A stretch of 64,000 nt of DNA from Corynebacterium yonathiae. GTDB taxonomy: Bacteria > Actinomycetota > Actinomycetes > Mycobacteriales > Mycobacteriaceae. The stretch covers positions 1-64,000 of the forward strand of contig NZ_JAKMUZ010000008.1 in the NCBI RefSeq assembly GCF_027570195.1, in the 5' to 3' direction. The position numbers and the translations under genes were made by a program. The notes beneath the pieces were generated by a model. The model saw only the letters and a program-made list of their open reading frames with translations. It did not search any database and was not told the DNA's origin. Positions 55,760-64,000 of this stretch are shown here, one piece after another. Position 1 is the stretch's first letter, and every line of letters starts with the position of its first letter.

Positions 55760-56327
55760 TGTTGTTGCTTCCCCTCTTCACCGTCACATTCACACCAGAG
55801 GCAGCGAGCCTTTCTGCTCCCACCGAGGTCGTACGAATATCGTCCGCGCTCAGGGTCACCTTCTGCGCGTACAATCCCCACGAACCTGGATCTGCCTTGT
55901 CATTAACCTGGCTGGCGTCAACACCCACGTTGGCATTCGTCAGATCCAGCTGACCCTTAATATCGGTAGCACCAACCAAGAGATTCTCTACCTCCACACT
56001 GTCATCACCATTCGCACGGAGGGCGAAGGTGGTCTCGCCAATGCCTGGGACATCAGGAAGATTGGCGGACAGGCACAAGTTGGAAGCCACGGCGTGCTCA
56101 AACTTCAAGCGCGCGGCGGGGATGGTTTCTTCTCCCATCTTGTCCCTATCAACGAAGATCGACAATCCTTCGCCCTCTAGGTGGCTCATGTTCACCTTAA
56201 AGAAGGTTCCTGAAAGTGCGATATTAGCGGTCAAGCCACCTTGGGCTACCGCAAAACCTGTTACACCAAAAGCTGCAAGCCCGGCAGCCAGTGCGGTTGC
56301 AAACTTTGGAATACTAATCCTGCCCAT
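55749..56327 (-). CDS. DUF6230-like secreted protein
   Basis: 192 residues. Residues 1 to 28 form a signal peptide (ALAAGLAAFGVTGFAVAQG). The mature part is a beta-rich domain with LSGTFFKVNMSHLEGEGLSI, one Cys at LCLSANLPD and a C-terminal Cys. First gene of a three-gene overlapping operon with the DUF6114-like protein. The family is found in actinobacteria with no known activity; an envelope role is likely. Confidence 0.8.
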   Translation of the reverse strand: MGRISIPKFATALAAGLAAFGVTGFAVAQGGLTANIALSGTFFKVNMSHLEGEGLSIFVDRDKMGEETIPAARLKFEHAVASNLCLSANLPDVPGIGETTFALRANGDDSVEVENLLVGATDIKGQLDLTNANVGVDASQVNDKADPGSWGLYAQKVTLSADDIRTTSVGAERLAASGVNVTVKRGSNNNGC

Positions 56328-56735
56328 GAAGGAACCTTTCTGTGGAATTGAAAAGGCGGGGTAGCTGCCTGTTTTAGCGGCGTCCCCCGTCTACGGTGAA
56401 TTTTCAGCCCACTCTTTACCGCGGCAAGAGATATACAAGCCGACGATGAGAAATAGACTTACGCAATCCACTGATTAAATGAGCTTGAACACACGTTAGC
56501 ACTACCTGAGACACGTCACACAGAAAGGGGTGCATTAAATACGCCCGCAACGGTGTAGCCCAGATCATGTGTTTAAAGAAAATTATCGCACTCCTGCCAT
56601 TGTCAACTTCCAATCCCCCACTAAACCTGCGGTACACAACACTGTACCCCCAAATTTGTGCGCCATGTAATAGGTGTGCACCGGTGTGTGTTACGCTTCA
56701 CAACCATCAGATTTTATCGACTAAGGAGGGTCGAA
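56328..56735. other. Promoter region of the oxygenase cluster
   Basis: No gene is seen. The palindrome at 56631-56648 is listed separately. The first oxygenase gene begins at a TTG (56736) with AAGGAGGG directly upstream. Confidence 0.5.
56631..56648. promoter_or_regulatory. Perfect operator-like palindrome before the oxygenase gene
   Basis: GGTACA-caacac-TGTACC is an 18-base perfect inverted repeat about 90 bases upstream of the TTG start, in the usual operator position. The factor that binds it is unknown. Confidence 0.55.
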
Positions 56736-57812
56736 TTGTCCAACTCACTGAAACCCGAAAATGCACAGGCAAACGAAGAAAATACCCACATTGATTCCAC
56801 TCAGTCCGGTGCGGAAGAAGTAAACGCTCAGGACAAGAAGGAAGAAAAGCGCGAGCTGCGCCGCGCTCCTTTGGGCCCGGATTCCCTGTTGTGGAAGTGG
56901 GGCTCGGATAACCGCCTGCAGCTATTGCGCGGCTACACCGGCATTTTGCAGAATATGCACCCAGCGATTGGTCAATCCCTTTTGGACCACTCGAAGTTCT
57001 TCGACGAGCCTTTCGCTCGCCTGCAGCGCTCTACGCCGCAAATTATTGAGTCCATCTACGATGATGGGGACATCGGTGAGCGCATCCGCGACTACCACGT
57101 CACCATTAAGGGCACGCTGCAAAATGGCGAGCGTTACCACTCCCTGAACCCGGAGACTTACTACTGGGCACACGCTACCTTCGTCTACCGCGTTATCTAC
57201 GCCCAGGAACTCTTCGGTACCCCGTTCACCAAGGAAGAGCGCGACCAAATCGTTCGCGAGGGCGTGACTTGGTGGGATAAGTACGGCATGTCTGAGCGTC
57301 CGGTCATCGATAACTACGATGACTTGATCAAGTACATGGATGACATGGCAGACACCGTGCTCGAGCGCAACCAGACCGTTGACTTCGCACTGCGCACCGC
57401 ACGCGTAGAGCCGGTCAAAGCTCCGGAAGGCGTTCCAGAGGCCGTATGGAAGGTTATCTGGAAGCCCATTATGCGCAGCGCCATCTGGTTGACTGTGGCT
57501 ACCCTGCCGCAGAAGTACCGCGACATCCTGGATCTGAAGTGGACCAAGCGCGACCAGAAGCGCTTCGACCGCATCGCTAAGTCCGTTCGCTTCATCATGG
57601 ACCACCTCCCTGAGGACAAGCGCTACATGGAGCCGGGTCGTTCCTTGATGATCAAGAACGGCATGATCGAGGGCAAGTACAAGGAGCCGAAGAAGATCCA
57701 AGGCTACAACGCCGCCCAGGCTAAGGACTCTGCTGCCACCGCGGAATCTACCGACAAGCCGGATTCCGATGATGCAGTAGCCGCACGCCGTGCAGCCGGC
57801 TGCCCGTTCTAA
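56736..57812 (+). CDS. MpaB/Lcp-family oxygenase, copy 1 (DUF2236)
   Basis: 358 residues from a TTG at 56736, with AAGGAGGG five bases upstream; the open frame before it has no coding character. Members of this haem-linked family oxidatively cleave C=C bonds (mycophenolate MpaB, latex-clearing Lcp). RYHSLNPETYYWAHATF near residue 130 is the conserved His core. The first 45 residues and the last 40 are charged tails. It heads a cluster with ALDH, a flavoprotein and a second copy. Confidence 0.87.
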   Translation: MSNSLKPENAQANEENTHIDSTQSGAEEVNAQDKKEEKRELRRAPLGPDSLLWKWGSDNRLQLLRGYTGILQNMHPAIGQSLLDHSKFFDEPFARLQRSTPQIIESIYDDGDIGERIRDYHVTIKGTLQNGERYHSLNPETYYWAHATFVYRVIYAQELFGTPFTKEERDQIVREGVTWWDKYGMSERPVIDNYDDLIKYMDDMADTVLERNQTVDFALRTARVEPVKAPEGVPEAVWKVIWKPIMRSAIWLTVATLPQKYRDILDLKWTKRDQKRFDRIAKSVRFIMDHLPEDKRYMEPGRSLMIKNGMIEGKYKEPKKIQGYNAAQAKDSAATAESTDKPDSDDAVAARRAAGCPF

Positions 57813-57832
57813 AACACACCGGCTTCCCAATT

Positions 57833-57858
57833 GTTCGTGAGCTTTTTAGCTCACGAAC
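57833..57858 (+). terminator. Perfect hairpin after oxygenase copy 1
   Basis: GTTCGTGAGCT-TTTT-AGCTCACGAAC followed by CTTTTC. It lies 20 bases past the stop and 33 bases before the aldehyde dehydrogenase. It is a terminator or an attenuator that lowers expression of the next gene. Confidence 0.75.
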
Positions 57859-57890
57859 CTTTTCATTGATCTTTCTGGAGCGTGCATTAC

Positions 57891-59477
57891 ATGTCTTTAC
57901 CACGCCGTCTACAAGAACGGCCCTTGCCACAGCAATTACTAACTGAGCTACAACATCTCACCACTAACTACTCCACCGGCTCGCTGGATAAAGGCGAACG
58001 CAAAGCGGTCCACTCCCCCTTATTTGAAGAAGAATTAGGCTGGGTTGGAGTAGGTTCCGAAGAAGACGTAGATGAGGCTTTCCGCCGTTCGCGTCAGACC
58101 CAAAAGGCCTGGGCCGATACCGACGTTAAGCAGCGCGTAAAGGTAATGAAGCGCTTCCACCATCTCGTGGCTAAACACCGCGAGCTGTTGGCGGACTTCA
58201 TCCAATTGGAAACCGGCAAGGACCGCACGGCCGCCTTTGATGAGGTACTCGATGTACTAAATAACGCGCGTTATTACTCAAATAATGCGCCAAAGCTACT
58301 GGCCACTCAGAAGCAGCCGGGCGCATTTCCGCTCATCACCAAAACTCACTTGCAGCGAGTTCCTAAGGGTGTTGTGGGGCAAATCAGCCCATGGAACTAC
58401 CCATTAGCACTGGGCATTTCCGATGCCGTTGCGGCACTACTTGCCGGCAATGGCGTTGTGGCCAAGCCCGATGGATCCACCCCGTTTTCTAACCTGATTT
58501 CCCTCTACCTCTTGAGGGAAGCAGGACTGCCGAAGGATTTGCTGCAGATCGTTACCGGCTCCGGTCGAGTCGTCGGCTCCGCTATCTCCGAACGCTGCGA
58601 TTACCTGATGTTTACCGGTTCCACCAAGACCGGCAAGATTTTGGGTACCACTGTAGGCGAGCGCCTCGTTGGATATTCCGCAGAACTGGGCGGCAAGAAC
58701 CCTATGATCATCGCGCCGGATGCGGACATCGACAAGCATATTGACACCATCGCTACCGCTTGCTTTTCCAATTCGGGCCAGCTGTGCGTGTCGATTGAAC
58801 GCATCTACGTACCCGATGCCATCTTCGATCAATTCATTACCGCATTCCGCCGGGCAACCGAGTCCATCAAACTTGGTTCCGGTTTGAACTGGGACTACAC
58901 GATGGGTTCACTCATCGGCCAAAACCAATTAGATGTGGTGCAGCACTTTGTCGACGATGCGGTGGATAAGGGTGCCACCGTTATTACCGGCGGCAAGCCC
59001 CGCCCGGATATTGGCCCCTACCACTTTGAACCCACGGTTCTCACTGATTTGGGTGAAGGCGCCGAGCTTGCAGAGCAAGAGGTCTTTGGCCCCGTGGTGT
59101 ACGTGCAACGCGTGCGCGATGTCGAAGAGGCCATCGAGCAGGCAAATAAATTGCCCTACGGCCTGAACTCCTCTGTATTCGGCCAACCCGAGACCGCGCA
59201 GGGCATCGCTGAGAAAATCGATGCAGGCAGCGTGACCATCAATGACGGCTACGCCTCCACATGGGCCTCGATTTCCACCCCGTTGGGTGGCGTCAAGGAG
59301 TCCGGTGTTGGCCGCCGTCATGGCCACGAGGGTCTGACCAAATATACAGAAGCGAAGAATATCTCCTCGCAAAGGATCATGCCGATGCGCGGGCCAAGCT
59401 GGCTTCCCAATAAGTACTACGGCACTTTGCTGAGCTCCGCATTGCGCTTAGGAAAGGCCTTGCGCTTCCTCCCCTGA
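57891..59477 (+). CDS. Aldehyde dehydrogenase, succinate-semialdehyde type
   Basis: 528 residues from the ATG at 57891 (MSLPRRLQ); a GTG at 57882 is in frame. It should oxidise an aldehyde to its acid with NAD(P). PWNYPLALGISDAVAALLAG and FTGSTKTG bind cofactor, AELGGKNP holds the base Glu, SNSGQLCVSIER the nucleophilic Cys. The pattern is of the GabD2-type corynebacterial enzymes. It probably handles the aldehyde made by the neighbouring oxygenases; the true substrate is unknown. Confidence 0.88.
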   Translation: MSLPRRLQERPLPQQLLTELQHLTTNYSTGSLDKGERKAVHSPLFEEELGWVGVGSEEDVDEAFRRSRQTQKAWADTDVKQRVKVMKRFHHLVAKHRELLADFIQLETGKDRTAAFDEVLDVLNNARYYSNNAPKLLATQKQPGAFPLITKTHLQRVPKGVVGQISPWNYPLALGISDAVAALLAGNGVVAKPDGSTPFSNLISLYLLREAGLPKDLLQIVTGSGRVVGSAISERCDYLMFTGSTKTGKILGTTVGERLVGYSAELGGKNPMIIAPDADIDKHIDTIATACFSNSGQLCVSIERIYVPDAIFDQFITAFRRATESIKLGSGLNWDYTMGSLIGQNQLDVVQHFVDDAVDKGATVITGGKPRPDIGPYHFEPTVLTDLGEGAELAEQEVFGPVVYVQRVRDVEEAIEQANKLPYGLNSSVFGQPETAQGIAEKIDAGSVTINDGYASTWASISTPLGGVKESGVGRRHGHEGLTKYTEAKNISSQRIMPMRGPSWLPNKYYGTLLSSALRLGKALRFLP

Positions 59478-59567
59478 TTACTGCGCAGCATAAGCAGCCA
59501 CCTTTTAAATTCAGTAACTCACTTCACATTCAAAGGGTATGTGTATACGATCACAACATACTCAGAA

Positions 59568-59587
59568 ATGTGTTCTGCTGAATACAT
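59568..59587. promoter_or_regulatory. Imperfect inverted repeat upstream of the flavoprotein gene
   Basis: ATGTGTTC-tgct-GAATACAT (7 of 8 pairs) lies 57 bases upstream of the ATG at 59644. It is a possible operator; no link to the palindrome at 56631 is evident. Confidence 0.4.
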
Positions 59588-59643
59588 AAATTGCACAACA
59601 CACAGCGGCCAGTAAGCGCCCTGTGAAACTCGAAAGGAACAGT

Positions 59644-60450
59644 ATGTTCAAGCCATACCGCCGACCGACTGTCGCAGTGGTTGGTGCCGGAGTAGCCGGA
59701 TGCGCCGCAGCTTCTGAATGCGCATTCTCTGGATTCGACACCGTTCTTTTTGAACAAGAACCACACATCGGCGGTCACTTCAATTCCGCTGAAGCCACTG
59801 AGGTTTCCCGGAAGTACCACTTCCGTACCCCGTACCTCCGTCTCACCAAAACTGATGGCTCGCCAGCTTCTGTAGTACGCCACCTTGAAGAGGCTGTTGC
59901 TGCCAGTGGCGCCGAGTTCCGCGGTTCCACCGCCGTTACTGGTGCCGAGTTCGACCGAGCAGAAGGCAAATGGGAAATCTCCTACCTCGGTGATTCCGGT
60001 CAGGAAACCCAAGCTTTCGATGTGTTGATTCGCGCCACCGGCGAGGAATCCCCGTGGATTTCCGTACCGGGACGGTCAAAGGCCAGCGTCGATGACATGT
60101 ACCTCCACCACGGTGTAGAGGTATTTGGGCTGCCTAATGCCCTCTTTGTTGACGGCCCCACCCCGCGCGACTCTTACCTCAAGCGTCGCCCACTAGCTGT
60201 CATCGAAGCCCGCGCCGATCACTGCCGCCGCTACGTCCGCCAGCTCGAAATTCGTGGACCAGGCGAACTAACCGTCAAGCACGATAAATGGTTGGTTCAG
60301 CCCGGCACTGTACGCGGAATCCGCGAAGTGCTCGCAGGGTTCGATGCACCGGCCCATGATTTCAAGCGAGCATCCAACTACGCCCCTGAGTCCACCTCGT
60401 CCGAACGCCAGAAACATCAAAAGTCCGCTACTGCCCTTAAGGAGGCATAA
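59644..60450 (+). CDS. Short FAD/NAD(P)-binding flavoprotein
   Basis: 268 residues from the ATG at 59644, with AAAGGA six bases upstream. The N-terminal FAD loop is VAVVGAGVAGCAAASECA, followed by LFEQEPHIGGHF. It is shorter than full flavin monooxygenases (about 450 to 500 residues) and the second dinucleotide motif is not evident. It may supply electrons to the oxygenases or be a partial monooxygenase. Its stop overlaps the next start (TAATG), with AAGGAGG just before. Confidence 0.75.
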   Translation: MFKPYRRPTVAVVGAGVAGCAAASECAFSGFDTVLFEQEPHIGGHFNSAEATEVSRKYHFRTPYLRLTKTDGSPASVVRHLEEAVAASGAEFRGSTAVTGAEFDRAEGKWEISYLGDSGQETQAFDVLIRATGEESPWISVPGRSKASVDDMYLHHGVEVFGLPNALFVDGPTPRDSYLKRRPLAVIEARADHCRRYVRQLEIRGPGELTVKHDKWLVQPGTVRGIREVLAGFDAPAHDFKRASNYAPESTSSERQKHQKSATALKEA

Positions 60451-61349
60451 TGACTACTCTGAGCAATCCTGAAAGCACTGTAAACGACAAGCACACCCAG
60501 ACTGCAGATATCAACACCGATAACCTGCCTGAGCTGGGTCCAGATTCCATCCTGTGGCAGCGCTTTGGTGACTGGCGCTCCGCATTCGTCGCACTGTCTG
60601 CTGGTCTTTTGCAGATTGCCCAGCGTGACATCAGCCGGTCTCTAGTGCAGCACTCCAACGTTTTCGATAACGAGGTTGCGCGCTTGGTTCGCTCCGCCTT
60701 CCCGATCATCCGCACGGTCTACGAAGGCCCAGAAGTTGGCGTCATGATTCGTGACTTCCACAAGGACATCAAGGGCACCCACCCAGATGGAAGCCGCTAC
60801 CACCCGCTGAACCCGGATGTTTACTACTGGGCACACGCCACCTTCGCTGCTATGCCGTACCAGCTGGCCGGCAACTTCATGGATCCTCTGACCCCAGAGG
60901 AGCGCGAGCAGCTCTTCCAGGAGACCCGTACCTGGTACACCTTCTACGAGGTTGCAGAGCCCAACGATGCGCCCAAGACGTACGCTGAATTTGAAGAGTA
61001 CGTGGACAACATGATCGAAAACCTCGATATCAGCGAGACCATCGAGCGCTCCCGCATCATCAACGGCCTTACCCTCGACACCCCAGATCCCAAGGTGCCC
61101 AACTGGCTGTGGAAGCCCGTTGCACCTTACGCATCCCGCCTGCTGTTGTGGGTTGCCATCGGCATGATTCCAGACAAGCTGCGCAACAAGATTGGCTGGG
61201 AGTGGACCAAGAAGGATGAGCGCAAGCTCAAGATCTTCTCCCGCGCCGTGCGTGGCGTCTTCTCCATCCTCCCGCGTAAGGCACGCATGGTTCCTATTGC
61301 TACCCGCGCCTTTGAGAAGGCGGAAGCTGAAGGCGGCTTCCACTACTAA
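60450..61349 (+). CDS. MpaB/Lcp-family oxygenase, copy 2 (DUF2236)
   Basis: 299 residues. RYHPLNPDVYYWAHATF matches the conserved His core of copy 1 closely, and the overall layout is the same with a shorter N-terminal tail. LGPDSILWQRFGDWR corresponds to LGPDSLLWKWGSDNR in copy 1. It is translationally coupled to the flavoprotein (TAATG). Confidence 0.87.
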   Translation: MTTLSNPESTVNDKHTQTADINTDNLPELGPDSILWQRFGDWRSAFVALSAGLLQIAQRDISRSLVQHSNVFDNEVARLVRSAFPIIRTVYEGPEVGVMIRDFHKDIKGTHPDGSRYHPLNPDVYYWAHATFAAMPYQLAGNFMDPLTPEEREQLFQETRTWYTFYEVAEPNDAPKTYAEFEEYVDNMIENLDISETIERSRIINGLTLDTPDPKVPNWLWKPVAPYASRLLLWVAIGMIPDKLRNKIGWEWTKKDERKLKIFSRAVRGVFSILPRKARMVPIATRAFEKAEAEGGFHY

Positions 61350-61455
61350 GGCCTTTATCCCTTCACTCATAGTTACTGAATACTGACTCCCATGATTGCG
61401 CCTTGAGGCCTTAAGGTAGATAACAACGTGGAGCATCAGTAGTGAAGGAGCACGA

Positions 61456-64000
61456 ATGACAACCGTGTCCGGTTGGATCGCTATAGCCACATCGATTCCG
61501 GTGTGGCTATACTTTTTCGCCCGCATAGGCGCGCTCATTAAGTTCATCCGCTCGGGCGGACCAACCCAACTAGAGCGCACCAACAGCCCCGTAAAGCGCG
61601 TCGGGCGCGTGCTGGCAGAGGTCTTTGGCCACTCCCATTTCAAGGGAAAACCTCTGGTCAATGCCGCCCACTGGCTGGTGATGGTGGGCTTCCTTTTCGG
61701 CATCCTGGTGTGGTTCGAGGCCTATATCCAAACCTTCGCACCGCATAAGGGCTGGCCGTGGCTCAGCCACTGGCCGGTCTACCACTTCGTGGAAGAAGTC
61801 TTGGGCATCGCGACAGTGCTCGGCATCGGTTTCCTCATCGGTGTACGCCTCAAGCTTGGCGATACCGAGCGTGGTAGCCGCTTCTTCAACTCCCAGACTG
61901 CCTCCGCACGCTGGGTAGAGTTCATCGTCTTTTCTGAGGGGCTCGGCATGATCTTGGTGAAGTCCACTAAAATTGCCACCTACGGCGGCGGCTCCGCTTG
62001 GGCGGATTTCTTGAGCATCCACTTGGCCAAGCTCTTCCCCGAATCTCCGGCCCTGGTGAGCTTCTTTGCTTTATTCAAGCTGCTGTCTGGCCTGCTATTT
62101 ATCGTCTTTATCTCCCGCAAGTTCCAGTGGGGTGTCATGTGGCACCGCTTCACCAGCTTTTTCAATATCTTCTTCCAGCGCAACGCCACCGGTGAAAAGG
62201 CACTGCAATCCTTGCCCACCCCGGACTTGGAAGAGGACATCACCCCGGGTAGCTGGAAGATGCTGCTGGATTCCACCTCGTGTACCGAATGCGGCCGCTG
62301 CCAGGAATTGTGCCCAGCCTGGAATACCGAGAAGCCACTGAGCCCCAAAAAGGTCATGATGGATCTGCGCCAGGGCGCACTGGATAACTACAACCCGCAC
62401 GAGGGCCTCGACGTGCTCTCTATGGCCGGGGTTATTGATGATGATGTGCTGTGGTCGTGCACTAACTGTGGTGCGTGCGTGGATCAGTGCCCTACCGATA
62501 TTGAGCACATCGATCACATCGCGGATCTGCGCCGCTTTAAGGTGCTGGCGGAATCGGACTTCCCCTCCGAGCTCACCGGCCTATTCAAGAACATGGAAAA
62601 CAAGGGCAATCCGTGGGGCCGGAATAACTCTGAGCGCCGCGCCTGGATCGATGAGGCCCGGGCCGATGGCATCGATGTGCCCATCATCGGTGAGGACGGG
62701 GCGGACTTCTCCGATATGGAATACCTGCTCTGGGTGGGCTGCGCCGGTGCCTACGATGATGAGGGCCGCCGCACCACCCGTGCGGTCGTAGACCTATTGC
62801 ACACCGCGGGTGTGAAGTTCGGTGTGCTCTCCACAGGTGAGACCTGTACGGGCGATCCCGCGCGCCGCGCCGGCAATGAGTTCCTCTTCCAGATGATGGC
62901 GCAGCAAAACGTAGAAACCCTCAACAACGCCTTCGACGGCGTACCGGAGGGCCAGCGCAAGATCATCACCACCTGCCCGCACTGCTTTAACACCATCCGC
63001 AACGAGTACCCCGACTTTGACGGACATTTCGACGTCTTCCACCACACCCAGCTGCTCAACCGCCTGGTGCGTGAAGGATTGCTCAAGCCTGTGCCGCGCA
63101 CGCCGGAGAACCGCAAGCCGATTACCTACCACGACCCTTGCTTCCTCGGCCGCCACAATAAGGTCTTCGATCCCCCACGCGAGCTACTCGAGGCCACCGG
63201 CGTGGAGCTGCGCGAGATGGACAAGAACCGCGACGAAGCCTTCTGCTGTGGCGCCGGCGGTGCCCGCATGTTCATGGAAGAAAAGCTCGGCACCCGCATC
63301 AATGACTTCCGCGCCGAGCAGGCTATGGGGACCGGCGCAGAAGAAATCGCCACCGGCTGCCCCTTCTGCAGTGTCATGATGACCGGCGGCGTGAAGTCCT
63401 TGGCGCAGGATTCGACCCCCGCCACCAAGGTCAATGACGTCGCTGTAATGCTGCGCAATTCCATCTCCCTCGATGAGGCCGGCACCCTGCCTGAGCCCCA
63501 CCCCAAGGCCTTCCTTGCCACCCCGGTGCGCCACCAGAAGTCCACCGGTACCAATGATGCCTCGCTTGCCGACGCCCCCACTTCCGATGCTCCTAGCGCC
63601 CCCGCCCCGTCTGCCTCGGCACCGGCAGCTCCAAGCGCGCCCGCTGCACCTGCTGCACCAAGCGTGCCGGCCTCCCCTGCGGCACCGGCTGCGCCTGCGC
63701 CAAGTGCGCCTTCTGCTCCATCGGCACCAACACCGCCAGCTGCACCGCAAGCTCCCCAAGCACCGGCAGCTCCCGCAGCACCAAGCGCGCCTACCCCGCC
63801 GAGCGCCCCGGCAGCACCTGCACCAGCCGCTCCAACGCCGCCTAGCGCACCAACAACGCCTAGCGCACCCGCTGCACCCGCAGCACCGACGCCTCCAGCG
63901 ACTCCGAAACCGCCACAGACGCCAGCTGCACCTAAGCCACCCATGGACGAGCCGCCGGCTCCGCCAGCAGCTCCGGCACCGCCAGCGTCGGAAAGCGCGC
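61456..64000 (+). CDS. Membrane-bound (Fe-S) heterodisulfide-reductase-type protein, 3' end outside
   Basis: At least 848 residues from the ATG at 61456 (GAAGGAG upstream). Five or six membrane segments fill residues 1 to 225. Two 4Fe-4S sites follow: CTECGRCQELCP near 276 and CTNCGACVDQCP near 336. Two CCG-type cysteine-rich domains contain WVGCAG with TCPHC, and FCCGAGGARMF with GCPFC. From about 690 onward the sequence is an extended Pro/Ala/Ser repeat with no fold. The layout matches the actinobacterial Rv0338c-like iron-sulfur reductases. It likely passes electrons in the membrane; donor and acceptor are unknown. Confidence 0.9.
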   Translation, partial: MTTVSGWIAIATSIPVWLYFFARIGALIKFIRSGGPTQLERTNSPVKRVGRVLAEVFGHSHFKGKPLVNAAHWLVMVGFLFGILVWFEAYIQTFAPHKGWPWLSHWPVYHFVEEVLGIATVLGIGFLIGVRLKLGDTERGSRFFNSQTASARWVEFIVFSEGLGMILVKSTKIATYGGGSAWADFLSIHLAKLFPESPALVSFFALFKLLSGLLFIVFISRKFQWGVMWHRFTSFFNIFFQRNATGEKALQSLPTPDLEEDITPGSWKMLLDSTSCTECGRCQELCPAWNTEKPLSPKKVMMDLRQGALDNYNPHEGLDVLSMAGVIDDDVLWSCTNCGACVDQCPTDIEHIDHIADLRRFKVLAESDFPSELTGLFKNMENKGNPWGRNNSERRAWIDEARADGIDVPIIGEDGADFSDMEYLLWVGCAGAYDDEGRRTTRAVVDLLHTAGVKFGVLSTGETCTGDPARRAGNEFLFQMMAQQNVETLNNAFDGVPEGQRKIITTCPHCFNTIRNEYPDFDGHFDVFHHTQLLNRLVREGLLKPVPRTPENRKPITYHDPCFLGRHNKVFDPPRELLEATGVELREMDKNRDEAFCCGAGGARMFMEEKLGTRINDFRAEQAMGTGAEEIATGCPFCSVMMTGGVKSLAQDSTPATKVNDVAVMLRNSISLDEAGTLPEPHPKAFLATPVRHQKSTGTNDASLADAPTSDAPSAPAPSASAPAAPSAPAAPAAPSVPASPAAPAAPAPSAPSAPSAPTPPAAPQAPQAPAAPAAPSAPTPPSAPAAPAPAAPTPPSAPTTPSAPAAPAAPTPPATPKPPQTPAAPKPPMDEPPAPPAAPAPPASESA

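Noticed and set aside
63126-63944. Ala/Gly-rich 272-codon minus-strand frame
   Set aside because: It is the complement of the Pro/Ala repeat of the Fe-S reductase; the pattern is a by-product of codon use.

Overview
The window is chromosomal DNA from a Corynebacterium, probably a host-associated species. The genus is suggested by the corynebacterial gene neighbourhoods (purA, class II aldolase, a GH76 enzyme next to pyrE, clpB, and the dnaK-grpE-dnaJ-hspR operon with HAIR operators), by a McbR-type box in front of the sulfate-reduction genes, by LppP/LprE lipoproteins and by the DUF6230/DUF6114 pair. Species is not assigned. No tRNA, rRNA, CRISPR array, transposase or prophage was seen.

Layout. 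1-3.8 kb: the 5' part of a VaFE-repeat surface protein, a small secreted protein and a stretch of decayed coding sequence. 3.8-18.9 kb: mostly housekeeping genes (purA, a FUSC-type membrane protein, an HNH nuclease, fbaA, GH76, a SPOUT RNA methylase, pyrE, a rhodanese without cysteine, clpB), followed by a regulator made of two fused TetR units. 19.2-26 kb: a gltS-type glutamate carrier, a flavohaemoglobin-like protein with eroded cofactor motifs, a nitrilase-fold amidase, a two-gene helical-protein/alpha-beta-hydrolase unit, and an acetaldehyde-type dehydrogenase with a GlxR-like site. 26-30.6 kb: hspR, dnaJ, grpE and dnaK with two HAIR-type operators.

30.9-33.5 kb is the most unusual region. 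It encodes a 58-residue acidic protein, a multi-pass histidine kinase, a 51-residue peptide ending in CPAPWCVK, and a LuxR-type response regulator whose start lies inside the peptide gene. The locus ends in three consecutive hairpins. It looks like an uncharacterised peptide-linked two-component system. 34-39.5 kb: putA, an AI-2E family exporter and a nucleosidase. 40.9-44.6 kb: a cluster of envelope proteins including two tandem LppP/LprE lipoproteins. 44.6-48.1 kb: cysH-cysD-cysN without cysI, facing an internally deleted ferredoxin-reductase remnant across a McbR-type box.

48.1-56.3 kb: a membrane-bound molybdopterin oxidoreductase operon, two CBU_0592-like membrane proteins, a TetR regulator, an ABC exporter interrupted by a one-base frameshift, and a three-gene secreted/membrane operon (DUF6230, DUF6114 and a third protein). 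56.7-61.4 kb: two MpaB/Lcp-like oxygenases with an aldehyde dehydrogenase and a flavoprotein, probably an oxidative pathway for an unknown substrate. The window ends inside a membrane-bound Fe-S reductase with a long Pro/Ala-rich tail.

Assignments come from reading motifs by eye. No database search was run.
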